Shown here one piece after another: positions 24,104 to 33,106 of a DNA stretch of 60,090 bases. The stretch spans positions 1 through 60,090 of the forward strand of contig JAFVTS010000013.1 of NCBI GenBank assembly GCA_017503105.1, given 5' to 3'. Under the pieces are notes generated by a model. The model did not search any database and had not been told where the DNA came from. It worked only from the letters and a program-made list of their open reading frames with translations. The DNA is from Clostridia bacterium. GTDB taxonomy: Bacteria > Bacillota > Clostridia > Oscillospirales > CAG-272. Within the stretch, counting starts at the first letter, position 1. Every line of letters begins with the position of its first letter. The position numbers and the translations under genes are program-made.

Positions 24104-26617
24104 ATGATATATAAAGGCGAAAAAACGAAAAACATATCGTTTCCGTTAGGCGGAATAGGAACGGGCTGCATAGGACTCGGAGGAAACGGCGAGCTTCTTG
24201 ATTGGGAGATATTCAACCGCCCCGACAAGAACAGCAGAAACGGATACTCTCATTTTGCGATAAAAGCGAAAACGTCCGACAAAACATTTACCAAGGTCCT
24301 GCACGGAGACACCCATCAGAATCTTATGGGAAGCCATCTGAAGGGGCGTCATATCGGTTACGGCTACGGTCCTTATGCGGGAACGATGGCGGGATACCCC
24401 CATTTTAAAAACGTCACGTTCGACGCGCTTTTCCCTATGGCGAAGGTGGTATTTGAGGATTCGGATTTTCCTGCTAAGGTAACGCTCCGAGCCTTCAATC
24501 CGTTTATCCCGCACGACGAGTTCAATTCGTCTCTGCCCGCGGCGTTCTTCGAATGGGAAATAACCAACACGAGCAAAGAAAGTATCGACTTTACGCTTGC
24601 TTTTACTCTCGGGAACCCCGCACCCGTGTCAAAAAATACGGCTACCTGCGGCGTCGGCGGCATCGTATTCAAAAGTGCTGACAAGGAACCGTCCGACGTT
24701 GGATATCTCGATCTTTGTGCCGTGACGGACGCTGACGATTTCATAGCGCAGGAGTATTGGTACAGAGGGCGTTGGAAGGACGGTCCGACCGTATATTGGA
24801 AGAATTTATCCGAGCTTGAGAAAATGCCGAAGAGAAGCTACGGCGAGTGCGGTAAAAACGATCACGGCACGCTTTCTGCTTACGTGAAGGTAGACGCGGG
24901 TCATTCAAAGCGCGTGCGCTTCGTGCTTGCTTGGAACGTACCCAATCAATACAATTATTGGAGCCCTTATAAGGACGCAGAAGGACGCGACGTGACGTGG
25001 AAAAACTACTACGCCACTCAATTTGAAAGCTCCGAGCAAACGGCGAAATACGCGCTTGCGCACTTTGAAGAGTTCAAAGAAAAGACCGAAAGCTTCAAAG
25101 ACGCTATCGAAAACAGCTCCGTTCCCGAATTTGTAAAGGACGCCGCCTCCGCGAACCTTTCCGTGCTCAAGTCCCCTACCGTTTTACGGCTTGACGACGG
25201 CTCGTTCTGGGCGTGGGAGGGCTGCGACGAAACGGCGGGCTCTTGCGAGGGAAGCTGTCAGCACGTGTGGAATTACGCTTACGCTCTCGCTTATCTCTTC
25301 CCCGCCCTTGAGCGTTCTATGCGAGAGAACACGATGAAATACGCGCTTGATAAAAGCGGAAAAAGCTCGTTCCGAGTCACGCTTCCGAGAGGAAGAGAGC
25401 CTTGGGACTTCCGCGCTTGCGTCGACGGGCAGATGGGCGAAGTAATAAAGTGTTACAGAGAATGGAAAATGTCGGGTGATACGGAGTGGCTCAAAGCTCA
25501 CGCGGACGAGATCTTTTCTATGCTTGAATACGCCTGGAGCGACGAAAACCCCGACGAATGGGACCGCGACCGCGACGGTGTTATGGAAGGAAGACAGCAC
25601 CACACGCTTGATATGGAGCTCTTCGGTCCTTCGTCTTGGCTTCAGGGCTTCTACCTGCTCGCGCTCGACTGCGGAGCGAAAATGGCGAGCGCGCTCGGCG
25701 ATAAAAAACGCGCAAGGACGTATCGCGAGCTTTACGAAAAAGGCAAAGTCTTTACAAACGAGCAGCTCTTTAACGGTGAATACTTTGCCCAAAAGACAGA
25801 TCTTAAAAACAAAGCTATCATCGATAAATACGAAGCTCTTGATTATTGGAACGACGAGGCAAAGGAGATAAAGTATCAGGTAGCAGACGGCTGCATCATA
25901 GACCAGATGCTCTCTGACTATCACGCGGTGCTTATCGGTGCTGACGGAATCTTTGATAAGGATAAGAAGAGGACGGCGCTTGAGAGCCTGTTTAAATACA
26001 ATTACAAGCCGTCTATGCGCGAGATAACCAATATGTGGCGCAATTTCTCCTTGAACGACGAGGCAGGAACGGTGATCTGCTCTTATCCCGAAGGGGTAAA
26101 AGTTCCCGCGATTCCCATTCCCTATTGCGAGGAAACTATGACGGGCTTTGAATATGCGCTCGGCGTGCTTATGATCGCTGAGGGAAAAAAGGACGAGGGC
26201 GAAAAAATAATTAAAGCCGTGCGCGACCGCTACGACGGTGAAAAGCGCAACCCCTGGAACGAGATAGAATGCGGAAGCAACTACGCCCGCTCTATGGCGT
26301 CATTCTCACTTCTTCCCGTATACGCGGGATTTGAGTTTGATATGACTCGGGATCATATAGGCTTCAAGCCCTTGAAGGGGTGCGACGGCGAATATATGTT
26401 CAGCATCAAGAATTCTTGGGGATACGTGCGCTTTGCGGACAAGGAGATCACCCTGAAGATACTCGGTGAGCCTTTGACACTTGCGTCATTCGGTCATAAA
26501 GGCGTTGCCGTTTCCGTCACAGCGGACACGGAGGCACTTGATTTTTCATCGGGAGAAGAGTGCACGAGCTTTGCAAAAACGAGTATCAAAGACTCGCTCG
26601 TGATAAAAACGCTATGA
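24104..26617 (+). CDS. Glycoside hydrolase family 116-like beta-glycosidase
   Basis: 837 residues, no signal peptide. The N-terminal beta-sandwich starts with the family hallmark SFPLGGIGTGCIGLGGNGEL (residues ~12-31). The C-terminal (alpha/alpha)6 domain includes CQHVWNYAYALAYLFPALE near residue 388 and HHTLDMELFGPSSWLQG near residue 502, the region holding the acid/base Asp of GH116. Members include bile acid beta-glucosidase GBA2 and bacterial beta-glucosidases and xylosidases. It is followed by a LacI regulator whose ATG overlaps its stop, so the two form one unit probably serving intracellular use of a plant-derived glycoside. Confidence 0.88.
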   Translation: MIYKGEKTKNISFPLGGIGTGCIGLGGNGELLDWEIFNRPDKNSRNGYSHFAIKAKTSDKTFTKVLHGDTHQNLMGSHLKGRHIGYGYGPYAGTMAGYPHFKNVTFDALFPMAKVVFEDSDFPAKVTLRAFNPFIPHDEFNSSLPAAFFEWEITNTSKESIDFTLAFTLGNPAPVSKNTATCGVGGIVFKSADKEPSDVGYLDLCAVTDADDFIAQEYWYRGRWKDGPTVYWKNLSELEKMPKRSYGECGKNDHGTLSAYVKVDAGHSKRVRFVLAWNVPNQYNYWSPYKDAEGRDVTWKNYYATQFESSEQTAKYALAHFEEFKEKTESFKDAIENSSVPEFVKDAASANLSVLKSPTVLRLDDGSFWAWEGCDETAGSCEGSCQHVWNYAYALAYLFPALERSMRENTMKYALDKSGKSSFRVTLPRGREPWDFRACVDGQMGEVIKCYREWKMSGDTEWLKAHADEIFSMLEYAWSDENPDEWDRDRDGVMEGRQHHTLDMELFGPSSWLQGFYLLALDCGAKMASALGDKKRARTYRELYEKGKVFTNEQLFNGEYFAQKTDLKNKAIIDKYEALDYWNDEAKEIKYQVADGCIIDQMLSDYHAVLIGADGIFDKDKKRTALESLFKYNYKPSMREITNMWRNFSLNDEAGTVICSYPEGVKVPAIPIPYCEETMTGFEYALGVLMIAEGKKDEGEKIIKAVRDRYDGEKRNPWNEIECGSNYARSMASFSLLPVYAGFEFDMTRDHIGFKPLKGCDGEYMFSIKNSWGYVRFADKEITLKILGEPLTLASFGHKGVAVSVTADTEALDFSSGEECTSFAKTSIKDSLVIKTL

Positions 26618-27537
26618 GAAGATTTTCGCCCCTTACTACGTCGCAGCTTGCGAGGATATGCGGAGTTTCACAAGGGACCGTCGACAGAGCTCTTCACGAC
26701 AGAGGGGAAATAAATCCGAAGACCAAGGAGCGCATCCTTGCGGTCGCAAAGGAATACGGCTACACCCCGCAAATGAAAAACGCCGAAAACGGACGGTCTA
26801 TGCTTATAGGTGTCGTGCTCTTTGATCTTTACAACTCGTTTTTCTCAAAGCTTGCTATGAGCTTCGTCGAAAAGGCAAAGGACGTCGGATATTCCGTTAT
26901 ATTCAGGTTTTCAAACAAAAACGCCGAGGACGAGCGCTCGGCTGTCGATTATTTCAACTATATCGGAGCAGACGGAATAGTCGTTTTTCCCGTCGGATGC
27001 GACAGCGAGGAGTATTCTGAATACCTGCTTTCGTTAAACCGCCCGATACTCACGGTAGGAAACAGACTCAAAAAGCTCCCCTTCGTCGGCACCGACGACG
27101 AGGCTGCGATGTACGATCTTACGGTCAGAATGATAAAGGAATGCTCGGGCGACACCGCCTACTTTTCTCCGATATTAAAAGCTCCGCTCAATTCGCAAAA
27201 CGCCCAGCTCCTGCGCCTTGCGGGATACCGAAAAGCCGTAAAGGAGCACGGGAAACGCGAGCTTGTATTCACGGACACCGCCGATATTCCAAGTGATATT
27301 TCGGGGCTTATCTCTTCTACCGACCATTATCTTTTAAGAGCGCTCGGCAGACTCGGGAGCTCTACGGACGTGAAGCTCGCGGGCTTTGATAACACCGAGA
27401 GCTTGAAGCGAATAGGCGTCAGCGCACTGACGGTGGAATATTCAACTGATTCTATTGCCGAGGAATGCATCAAATATATACTCGGCAGGCGCTTCACGGA
27501 CAAAATTCCGTATTTCATAACACGAAACTCCGAATAA
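26614..27537 (+). CDS. LacI-family transcriptional regulator
   Basis: 307 residues starting at the ATG that overlaps the GH116 stop (ATGA); the frame is open further upstream but has no ribosome site there. The N-terminal helix-turn-helix LARICGVSQGTVDRALHDRG is typical, followed by a hinge and a periplasmic-binding-protein-like sugar-sensing domain (IGVVLFDLYNSFFSKLAMSF and onward). The C-terminal domain is somewhat short. Translational coupling to GH116 implies autoregulation together with its target, with the inducer likely released by the hydrolase. Confidence 0.88.
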   Translation: MRRFSPLTTSQLARICGVSQGTVDRALHDRGEINPKTKERILAVAKEYGYTPQMKNAENGRSMLIGVVLFDLYNSFFSKLAMSFVEKAKDVGYSVIFRFSNKNAEDERSAVDYFNYIGADGIVVFPVGCDSEEYSEYLLSLNRPILTVGNRLKKLPFVGTDDEAAMYDLTVRMIKECSGDTAYFSPILKAPLNSQNAQLLRLAGYRKAVKEHGKRELVFTDTADIPSDISGLISSTDHYLLRALGRLGSSTDVKLAGFDNTESLKRIGVSALTVEYSTDSIAEECIKYILGRRFTDKIPYFITRNSE

Positions 27538-27566
27538 GACGGCTTTTTGCCGTCTTTTCTTTTTAT
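27536..27566 (+). terminator. Terminator of the GH116-LacI unit
   Basis: AAGACGGC (27536-27543) and GCCGTCTT (27549-27556) with a T5 loop, then TTCTTTTTATTT. The stem starts within the stop codon of the regulator. Confidence 0.88.
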
Positions 27567-27577
27567 TTACCGTACTA

Positions 27578-27606
27578 TTGCTTTTAGGAACGGCTTGTGA
27601 TATAAT
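27578..27606 (+). promoter_or_regulatory. Promoter of the GH78 gene
   Basis: TTGCTT (27578-27583) and TATAAT (27601-27606) are separated by 17 nt. Confidence 0.65.
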
Positions 27607-27612
27607 AAGCTT

Positions 27613-27661
27613 GAAGGCGGATTTCCGTACGACTGCGTACGGTTTAAGACTTTCAGCCTTC
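27613..27661 (+). promoter_or_regulatory. Two-tier hairpin in the GH78 leader
   Basis: Outer arms GAAGGC (27613-27618) and GCCTTC (27656-27661); inner hairpin CCGTACG (27625-27631) and CGTACGG (27636-27642) closed by ACTG. It starts a few bases after the transcription start and ends 35 nt before the ATG. There is no T-run. It could be an operator, an RNA stabiliser or a regulatory structure. Confidence 0.5.
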
Positions 27662-27696
27662 TGCTATACGGTGATCGGAAAAGAGGAGAATAAAAA

Positions 27697-29880
27697 ATGA
27701 CAAAAAGTGAAATGTTTGGGAAGGCAAGCTGGGTCACTCATAAGAACGGCGGTAAGGACGATGTTTTCATCTTGCACTCACGTTTTAACGTAAAAGGTGT
27801 AAAAAATGCAACACTTAGGGTGCTCGGTCTCGGAATATTTCATTGCTATATAAACGGAGAAAGAGTCACGGACGAGCTTTTTCTTCCTTTAAATTCGGAA
27901 TTCGAGAAAAGAGAAAATTTCCCTAAGAAAGAATCACTCTCGGCTTTTCGTATTTACGTTCCCGAATATGACGTTAAGAGGCTTTTGAAAAATGGGGAAA
28001 ACACGCTCACAGTCCACTTCGGCGGCGGTTGGTACACCTATGCAAGAGAGTGTAAATACGGAGACGCAAAAGCCATTTTTCGCATTTTCGGAGAAGACGA
28101 TACGGGAAAATTTGATTTTACCTCATCGACAAAGGACAAGGTTGAAGAGAGCTTCGTTTCAAAATGCGTGAGCAACGTGAAAGGCTATTCCATGGCGGCG
28201 GTGGAAGAGCACGATTACAGAAAATATACGGAAGACGGAGCCGTCGATTTTGCCTCGCTGCCTGACGCTATTCTCGCGAAAGAACCGGAAACCGAGTACT
28301 GCCACTCGGATTGCCCCGCCGACAGGGTGTGCGAGATATTGACGCCGAAAAAGCTTTTCGACGACGGTAAAACGCGAGTTTACGATGCAAAAAAGAGCAC
28401 GACGGGCTACCCCGTGTTAAAAATTAAGGCAAAACGTGGGGACAGCATTTCTGTAAGTTTCTCCGAAGAATTGAAAGACGGTAAGCCCGACCCGAGCTAT
28501 AACCATATGCAGCACTTCTCCGTTATTTCGGACGGAAAGGAACGCACGGTAAGACCGCTTTTCTTCTGGTACGGGTTCAGATACTTTGAGGTTACGGGCG
28601 ATGCAGAGGTTGAGTGTGTGGAGGTCGTTCACTCGGACGTTGCCGTTACTTCCGACTTCAACTCCGACTCCGAGATATTGAACTGGATACACGGCACGTA
28701 TCTCAACACCCAACTTGTCAATATGCACACGGGTATTCCCTCCGACTGTCCGCATATGGAGAGGCGCGGCTACACGGGTGACGGTCAGCTCACCTGCCAT
28801 GCGGCGATGAATATGCTCGATGCCAAGAGCTTTTACAGAAAATGGATGCAGGACATCGCTGACTCGCAGGACAAAATATCGGGGCACATACAGTACACCG
28901 CCCCGTACACCCACTCGGGCGGAGGTCCCGGCGGTTGGGGTTCTGCGATAATCGAAGTGCCCTATCAGTTCTACAGACATTACGGTGACGTGTCGGCACT
29001 TGAAAAGTATTATCCGAATATGCTCCGATATTTCGATTTTCTTGAAGAGCATTCGGAAAACGCTCTTGTAATCAGCGACAAGGAGGGCGAATGGTGCCTC
29101 GGTGATTGGTGCACGCCAAAGAGCGTGGTGCTCCCTGCCCCGTTCGTCAACAATTACTTTTACGTAAAATCGCTGACGAGAATGAAAAGGATAGCAGAGA
29201 TAACGAATCACCCCGACGATATTCCCGAGTTTGAAAGACGCGCAGAAGAAAGAAAACGCGCACTCGTTAACGCTTACTTTAACGCGTGGGACGGAAACTT
29301 TCTCGGCGGTGTGCAGGGCGCTAACGCCTTTATGCTGGATATAGGGCTCGGAGATGAGCGCACCTACCGAAATCTCGTCGCGTACTATGAAAAGCTCGGC
29401 GGCTACGACACGGGTATTTTCGGCACGGATATCGTTACTCGCGTTCTTTTTGAAAGAGGTAACGCAGAGCTTGCCGCAAGGCTTCTTGCCTCCGAAACGG
29501 TACACTCGTTCTCGGAGATGAAAAAGCGCGGTGCCACAACGCTTTGGGAATATTGGCCCGAGTCCGAGCACGACCGCTCGCACAACCATCCGATGTTCGG
29601 TGCGGTCTGCGCATATCTTTACGATTTTATCCTCGGTATAAAAGAAGCTGACGGATATGATACATACGAACGCATAAAGATAGCTCCCTCGCTTCCATCC
29701 TTTATGACATTTGTCTGTGGCTCAAGAACCCTTCCCTCGGGAAAAGTCAGCGTAAAGATAGAAAAACTTAACACGGGTATGCACTTTATGGTAAAAATCC
29801 CCGAAGGACTCAGCGCATCTTTAGAGTTTGACGGGAAAGACTACCCACTCTTTGCAGGTGAAAACGTAATAGAACTTTAA
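27697..29880 (+). CDS. Glycoside hydrolase family 78-like alpha-L-rhamnosidase
   Basis: 727 residues without signal peptide. N-terminal beta domains (LGLGIFHCYINGERVTDELF) resemble the carbohydrate-binding part of bacterial rhamnosidases. The (alpha/alpha)6 catalytic domain carries CPHMERRGYTGDGQL around residue 350, where the general acid Glu and neighbouring Asp sit. TTLWEYWPESEHD near residue 615 contains the general base Glu. GH78 enzymes release terminal rhamnose from plant flavonoid glycosides and pectin. The ATG follows GAGGAG. It is monocistronic, with its own promoter, structured leader and shared downstream terminator; the convergent AraC gene may regulate it. Confidence 0.87.
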   Translation: MTKSEMFGKASWVTHKNGGKDDVFILHSRFNVKGVKNATLRVLGLGIFHCYINGERVTDELFLPLNSEFEKRENFPKKESLSAFRIYVPEYDVKRLLKNGENTLTVHFGGGWYTYARECKYGDAKAIFRIFGEDDTGKFDFTSSTKDKVEESFVSKCVSNVKGYSMAAVEEHDYRKYTEDGAVDFASLPDAILAKEPETEYCHSDCPADRVCEILTPKKLFDDGKTRVYDAKKSTTGYPVLKIKAKRGDSISVSFSEELKDGKPDPSYNHMQHFSVISDGKERTVRPLFFWYGFRYFEVTGDAEVECVEVVHSDVAVTSDFNSDSEILNWIHGTYLNTQLVNMHTGIPSDCPHMERRGYTGDGQLTCHAAMNMLDAKSFYRKWMQDIADSQDKISGHIQYTAPYTHSGGGPGGWGSAIIEVPYQFYRHYGDVSALEKYYPNMLRYFDFLEEHSENALVISDKEGEWCLGDWCTPKSVVLPAPFVNNYFYVKSLTRMKRIAEITNHPDDIPEFERRAEERKRALVNAYFNAWDGNFLGGVQGANAFMLDIGLGDERTYRNLVAYYEKLGGYDTGIFGTDIVTRVLFERGNAELAARLLASETVHSFSEMKKRGATTLWEYWPESEHDRSHNHPMFGAVCAYLYDFILGIKEADGYDTYERIKIAPSLPSFMTFVCGSRTLPSGKVSVKIEKLNTGMHFMVKIPEGLSASLEFDGKDYPLFAGENVIEL

Positions 29881-29885
29881 AGCAA

Positions 29886-29922
29886 AATCGGACTCCGAAA
29901 TCAAGCGGAGTCCGATTCTTTC
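29886..29922. terminator. Bidirectional terminator between GH78 and AraC genes
   Basis: AATCGGACTCCG (29886-29897) pairs perfectly with CGGAGTCCGATT (29906-29917), with short T-runs on both sides. Confidence 0.8.
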
Positions 29923-30661
29923 ATTCTTTCATATACTGCGTCGGCGTCATACCGACGAGGCGGTGAAACTCTTGGGAAAAATAGCTGATGCTGTCAAAGC
30001 CCGACGACGTTGCCACCTCGGAAACGGAGCATATGCCCGTTGAGAGAAGATCCTTGGCAAGCTCTATCCTTTTGTTTTTTACGTACTCCCTTGGCGATGA
30101 GAGATAATATTTTTTAAATTCCGAGCGAAAATAGACCTCGCTCACACCCGCAACTTGGGCAAGGTCGGATATTTTCAGTGACGGCTCGGAGAAATGCTCG
30201 TCAAGATACTCTTTGGTCCTGAGCATCCTCTTCGGCGGGCGGATCGATTTCGGCGTAAGCTCGTTTTTAAGCTCCGAGAGCAGGCTGTAACATACGGAGC
30301 GAGAAACAAGCTCGTCTCTTGCCGAAAGTCCCTCTCGAAAAAGCTCCTTGAAGCGCGCCGCGTTTTTCGGATGAACGAGAAGAGGCTCGTCACCCATAGG
30401 CTCGGCGGTTACGAAATGAACGAAGCTCATCTCCCCCTCCTCAAGTATCTCGGTTTCGTAAGCGACACCGAGCGGCACGAAGGTGATAGTTCCCGCCTCC
30501 GATATAAAGCTTTTTCCGTTTGCCGAAATGAAGACCCTTCCGCTTTTTCTGAGCGAGATCGCGTGATACGGTCTTGCGGCAACGGCGAGCCTTGAATGGC
30601 GTTTAAAGGCAAACTTCAGAAAATCGGATTTCAACAGTATCGGTGTCTTTTCGAAAAACAT
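29921..30661 (-). CDS. AraC-family transcriptional regulator
   Basis: 246 residues from the ATG at 30661, which has GAGGTG at 6 nt; a GTG nine bases upstream overlaps that site. Residues ~1-130 form a cupin-like sensor (AARPYHAISLRKSGRVFISA). Residues ~145-246 are the double helix-turn-helix domain (LKISDLAQVAGVSEVYFRSE and SEVATSSGFDSISYFSQEFH). It is convergent with the GH78 gene. A sugar-responsive role is expected, but the target cannot be read from the sequence. Confidence 0.87.
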   Translation of the reverse strand: MFFEKTPILLKSDFLKFAFKRHSRLAVAARPYHAISLRKSGRVFISANGKSFISEAGTITFVPLGVAYETEILEEGEMSFVHFVTAEPMGDEPLLVHPKNAARFKELFREGLSARDELVSRSVCYSLLSELKNELTPKSIRPPKRMLRTKEYLDEHFSEPSLKISDLAQVAGVSEVYFRSEFKKYYLSSPREYVKNKRIELAKDLLSTGICSVSEVATSSGFDSISYFSQEFHRLVGMTPTQYMKE

Positions 30662-30689
30662 AAATATCACCTCACGTCTTTTGGTTTAT

Positions 30690-30718
30690 ATTATACCACG
30701 TCCCCCCATTATTTGCAA
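30690..30718 (-). promoter_or_regulatory. Promoter of the AraC gene at 29921
   Basis: Minus-strand TTGCAA (30713-30718) and TATAAT (complement of 30690-30695), 17-nt spacer. Confidence 0.7.
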
Positions 30719-30770
30719 TACGCTTTTAAAATTTCTGTTTCGAAAACCTAAAACGGTTTACTTTTTCTTA

Positions 30771-30800
30771 TTGACTGAGAAGCGGCACGGGATGTACAAT
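30771..30800 (+). promoter_or_regulatory. Promoter of the QueG-like gene pair
   Basis: TTGACT (30771-30776) and TACAAT (30795-30800) with an 18-nt spacer, 38 nt before the first ATG. Confidence 0.6.
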
Positions 30801-30838
30801 AAAGGTGACAATAATAAATATCGGAAAGGAACACACCT

Positions 30839-31762
30839 ATGAACGACCTCGTTTCGCTTATCAACGAAGCAGTAAAAAAAGAAGGCATCGACCTTATCGG
30901 CTTTGCGCCGAAGGAGCGCTTTGACGCGCTTGACGCGCGCAAAAATCCATTCACGGTCTTTCCCGAAGGTAAGACCGTTATTATGATAGGAAAGAGGATT
31001 TGCCGCGGCGCTCTTCGCGGAGTCGAGGAAGGAACGAATTTCGGCGATTACAATCTCTTCGGAAAGAATTGGCTTGAGGACGAATTTCTCTCCCTTGCCT
31101 GTTACGACCTCGTAAACGTCATCGAAGACGCGGGATGGGAGGCGGTACCACTCTTCCCTAACCCCACCGACATTGCTCCCACGGGCGTTTCCGTTGCCCA
31201 GGGAAGAGCCGCGCCCAACGTATTCCCCGACTTTGACTTTGCCGCAGTCGCCGCGGGCATTGCGGAAATAGGGCTAAACGGTCTTCTTATGACTCCTAAG
31301 TTCGGAACAAGACAGCGCTTTCATATGATAATAACGGACGCTGAGCTTCCCGCAACGCCCCTTCTCAAAAAAAGCGTGTGCGACGGGTGCGGTAAGTGTG
31401 CTAAAGCCTGTCCGCTCGGCGCGATAGACGTAAACGACACGCAGACCGTGGACGTTGCAGGCAAAAAGATGAAGGTCGCGAAAATCGATTACTCAAAATG
31501 CCGCATCTGCAAAAACGGCGCCTGCCCCAACCGCTTCTCGCCCTCGCTTGCACCCGACAGAATTGCGGCGCTTTGCGCAAGAACGTGCATAGCGCATCTT
31601 GAAAGCACCGACGCCCTCACCAACAAATTTGAAACCCCGTTCAGAAAAAGAGAGCCTTGGGCAATAAACGAAAACGGAAACGCCGTCGTGCGTGACACGG
31701 AGAGCGCGAACGTTTTGGGAGGCGAGTTCAGCCGTGACGGGAACAGAGGTGTGCGAGGATGA
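30839..31762 (+). CDS. QueG-like 4Fe-4S protein (first of a tandem pair)
   Basis: 307 residues. Residues ~1-165 follow the corrinoid-binding-like fold of epoxyqueuosine reductase and reductive dehalogenases, ending in the diagnostic EIGLNGLLMTPKFGTRQRF. A ferredoxin region then has one full motif, CDGCGKCAKACP (near residue 180). It also has a non-canonical second set, CRICKNGACP and LCARTC. QueG uses B12 and two 4Fe-4S clusters in tRNA queuosine synthesis, but this protein lacks the C-terminal HEAT region, and pairing with a paralogue argues for a different redox reaction. Its stop overlaps the next ATG by four bases. Confidence 0.77.
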   Translation: MNDLVSLINEAVKKEGIDLIGFAPKERFDALDARKNPFTVFPEGKTVIMIGKRICRGALRGVEEGTNFGDYNLFGKNWLEDEFLSLACYDLVNVIEDAGWEAVPLFPNPTDIAPTGVSVAQGRAAPNVFPDFDFAAVAAGIAEIGLNGLLMTPKFGTRQRFHMIITDAELPATPLLKKSVCDGCGKCAKACPLGAIDVNDTQTVDVAGKKMKVAKIDYSKCRICKNGACPNRFSPSLAPDRIAALCARTCIAHLESTDALTNKFETPFRKREPWAINENGNAVVRDTESANVLGGEFSRDGNRGVRG

Positions 31763-32877
31763 AGCTTACGTCACGAATGATCAAGGACAAGGCGCGCGAG
31801 CTCGGCATTGACTGCATTGCCATCGGAAATATCGAGAGATTCAAAAACGCTCCCACCCTTATGTCCCCCCTCACTTACTTCCCCGAGGCGAAATCCGTCA
31901 TTGCGGTAGCGATGAGAATACCGCGAGGTACGTATCGCGGAATAGAGGAAGGAACGCATTGGCACAACTATACCTTCTATTCATATAACAAGCTAAACAC
32001 CCTATTTCGTCCGAAGCGCTCGTACGAGCTCTGTTGCTTCATAGAGGACCACGGCTGGGAGGCGGTAGCACACTACCCCGCCGTCCCCGAAGGAAACGGC
32101 ACGACGAGAGAGCCCGTCGCAGAGGGCAAGGTTCCGCCCGACGTCGTTTGCAGCGTCAGAGTTATTGCCGCGGGATGCGGTCTTGGAGAAATAGGCTACT
32201 CGAAGGTCTTTCTCACGAAGAAGTTCGGTCCGCGAGTAAGACTCGGACTCATATTCACAGACTGCGAGCTTGAGCCCGATCCCATTCTTGAAACGGGCGA
32301 CATCTGCATACACTGCGGCGCGTGCGTAAGAGAGTGCCCCGGAAGCGCCGTTCCGTCCGTTAAGGACGAGTCAAAGCGCATATACGTAGATTACGGAGAG
32401 AAAAGCGTTTGGTACGGTGACGTGAGAATGGGCAGATGCACCCTCTCCCACCACGGAATGAACAACGAATGCTCGCCTTTCTTGAAGAAAGAATTTCCCA
32501 ATATGGAGTTCAACGTCAGGGAGAGCGAGATGACCGAGGAAGAGGCGTACATAATGAGCTACACTATGGCGGGCGGCAAGTGGGGCAGAAAGCCCGAGAC
32601 GAGCGCCGTTATGGAGTACTACGATTACATTATCGGGCATACGGGTTATTTCGCCATCTGCGGCGCAAAGGGCTGCATTCGCGCCTGTATGAACGCACTT
32701 GAAAAATCGGGAAGGATAGAAAACGTATTCCATAATCCGTTCTACCGCAAAAAAAGCTGGTCCCTCTCAGGCAAGCCTGAGTCGGTTTCCGAAGGAGTCA
32801 ACCCTTACAGAGAGGATTATCTCGACAAAAAATACCCCGGGATCAGAAAAAACGAATATAAGAAAACAAAGGATTGA
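31759..32877 (+). CDS. QueG-like 4Fe-4S protein (second of a tandem pair)
   Basis: 372 residues, paralogous to the preceding protein over the first ~200 residues (both have SVIAVAMRIPRGTYRGIEEG-like segments and the later LGEIGYSKVFLTKKFGPRV). A full cluster motif, CIHCGACVRECP, lies near residue 180. A looser Cys set (RCTLSHHGMNNEC and CGAKGCIRAC) follows in a longer C-terminal part. It probably forms a heteromer with its overlapping partner. The enzyme family uses corrinoid plus Fe-S clusters, but the corrinoid site is only inferred. A strong terminator ends the unit. Confidence 0.75.
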   Translation: MKLTSRMIKDKARELGIDCIAIGNIERFKNAPTLMSPLTYFPEAKSVIAVAMRIPRGTYRGIEEGTHWHNYTFYSYNKLNTLFRPKRSYELCCFIEDHGWEAVAHYPAVPEGNGTTREPVAEGKVPPDVVCSVRVIAAGCGLGEIGYSKVFLTKKFGPRVRLGLIFTDCELEPDPILETGDICIHCGACVRECPGSAVPSVKDESKRIYVDYGEKSVWYGDVRMGRCTLSHHGMNNECSPFLKKEFPNMEFNVRESEMTEEEAYIMSYTMAGGKWGRKPETSAVMEYYDYIIGHTGYFAICGAKGCIRACMNALEKSGRIENVFHNPFYRKKSWSLSGKPESVSEGVNPYREDYLDKKYPGIRKNEYKKTKD

Positions 32878-32908
32878 CCCGAAATTTCGCCCAAATTCTT
32901 GCATTTCG

Positions 32909-32950
32909 AAGCACACTCGCCTTTTTTGACGAGTGTGCTTTTCTTTTTTT
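32909..32950 (+). terminator. Terminator of the QueG-like pair
   Basis: AAGCACACTCG (32909-32919) pairs perfectly with CGAGTGTGCTT (32930-32940), followed by TTCTTTTTTT. Confidence 0.9.
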
Positions 32951-33041
32951 GCCGTCCAAAATCGGCTCGCGCGTCAGGCGCGGGATTTTTACCAAAGCTA
33001 AAATATCGTAATTTTTAAGTAATATTAAGTAATATATAGTA

Positions 33042-33070
33042 TTGACTTATTGGGAACTATATGATAAAAT
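33042..33070 (+). promoter_or_regulatory. Promoter of the etfB-etfA-glcD operon
   Basis: TTGACT (33042-33047) and TAAAAT (33065-33070), 17-nt spacer; an alternative TATAAT follows directly at 33071. Confidence 0.7.
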
Positions 33071-33106
33071 TATAATGTTCAACAAATAGGTTACGGAGGT
33101 TTTTCA

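Noticed and set aside
28417-29589. 390-codon ORF antisense to the GH78 gene
   Set aside because: Shadow of a well-supported glycosidase gene; Arg/Val-rich composition is typical of an antisense frame.
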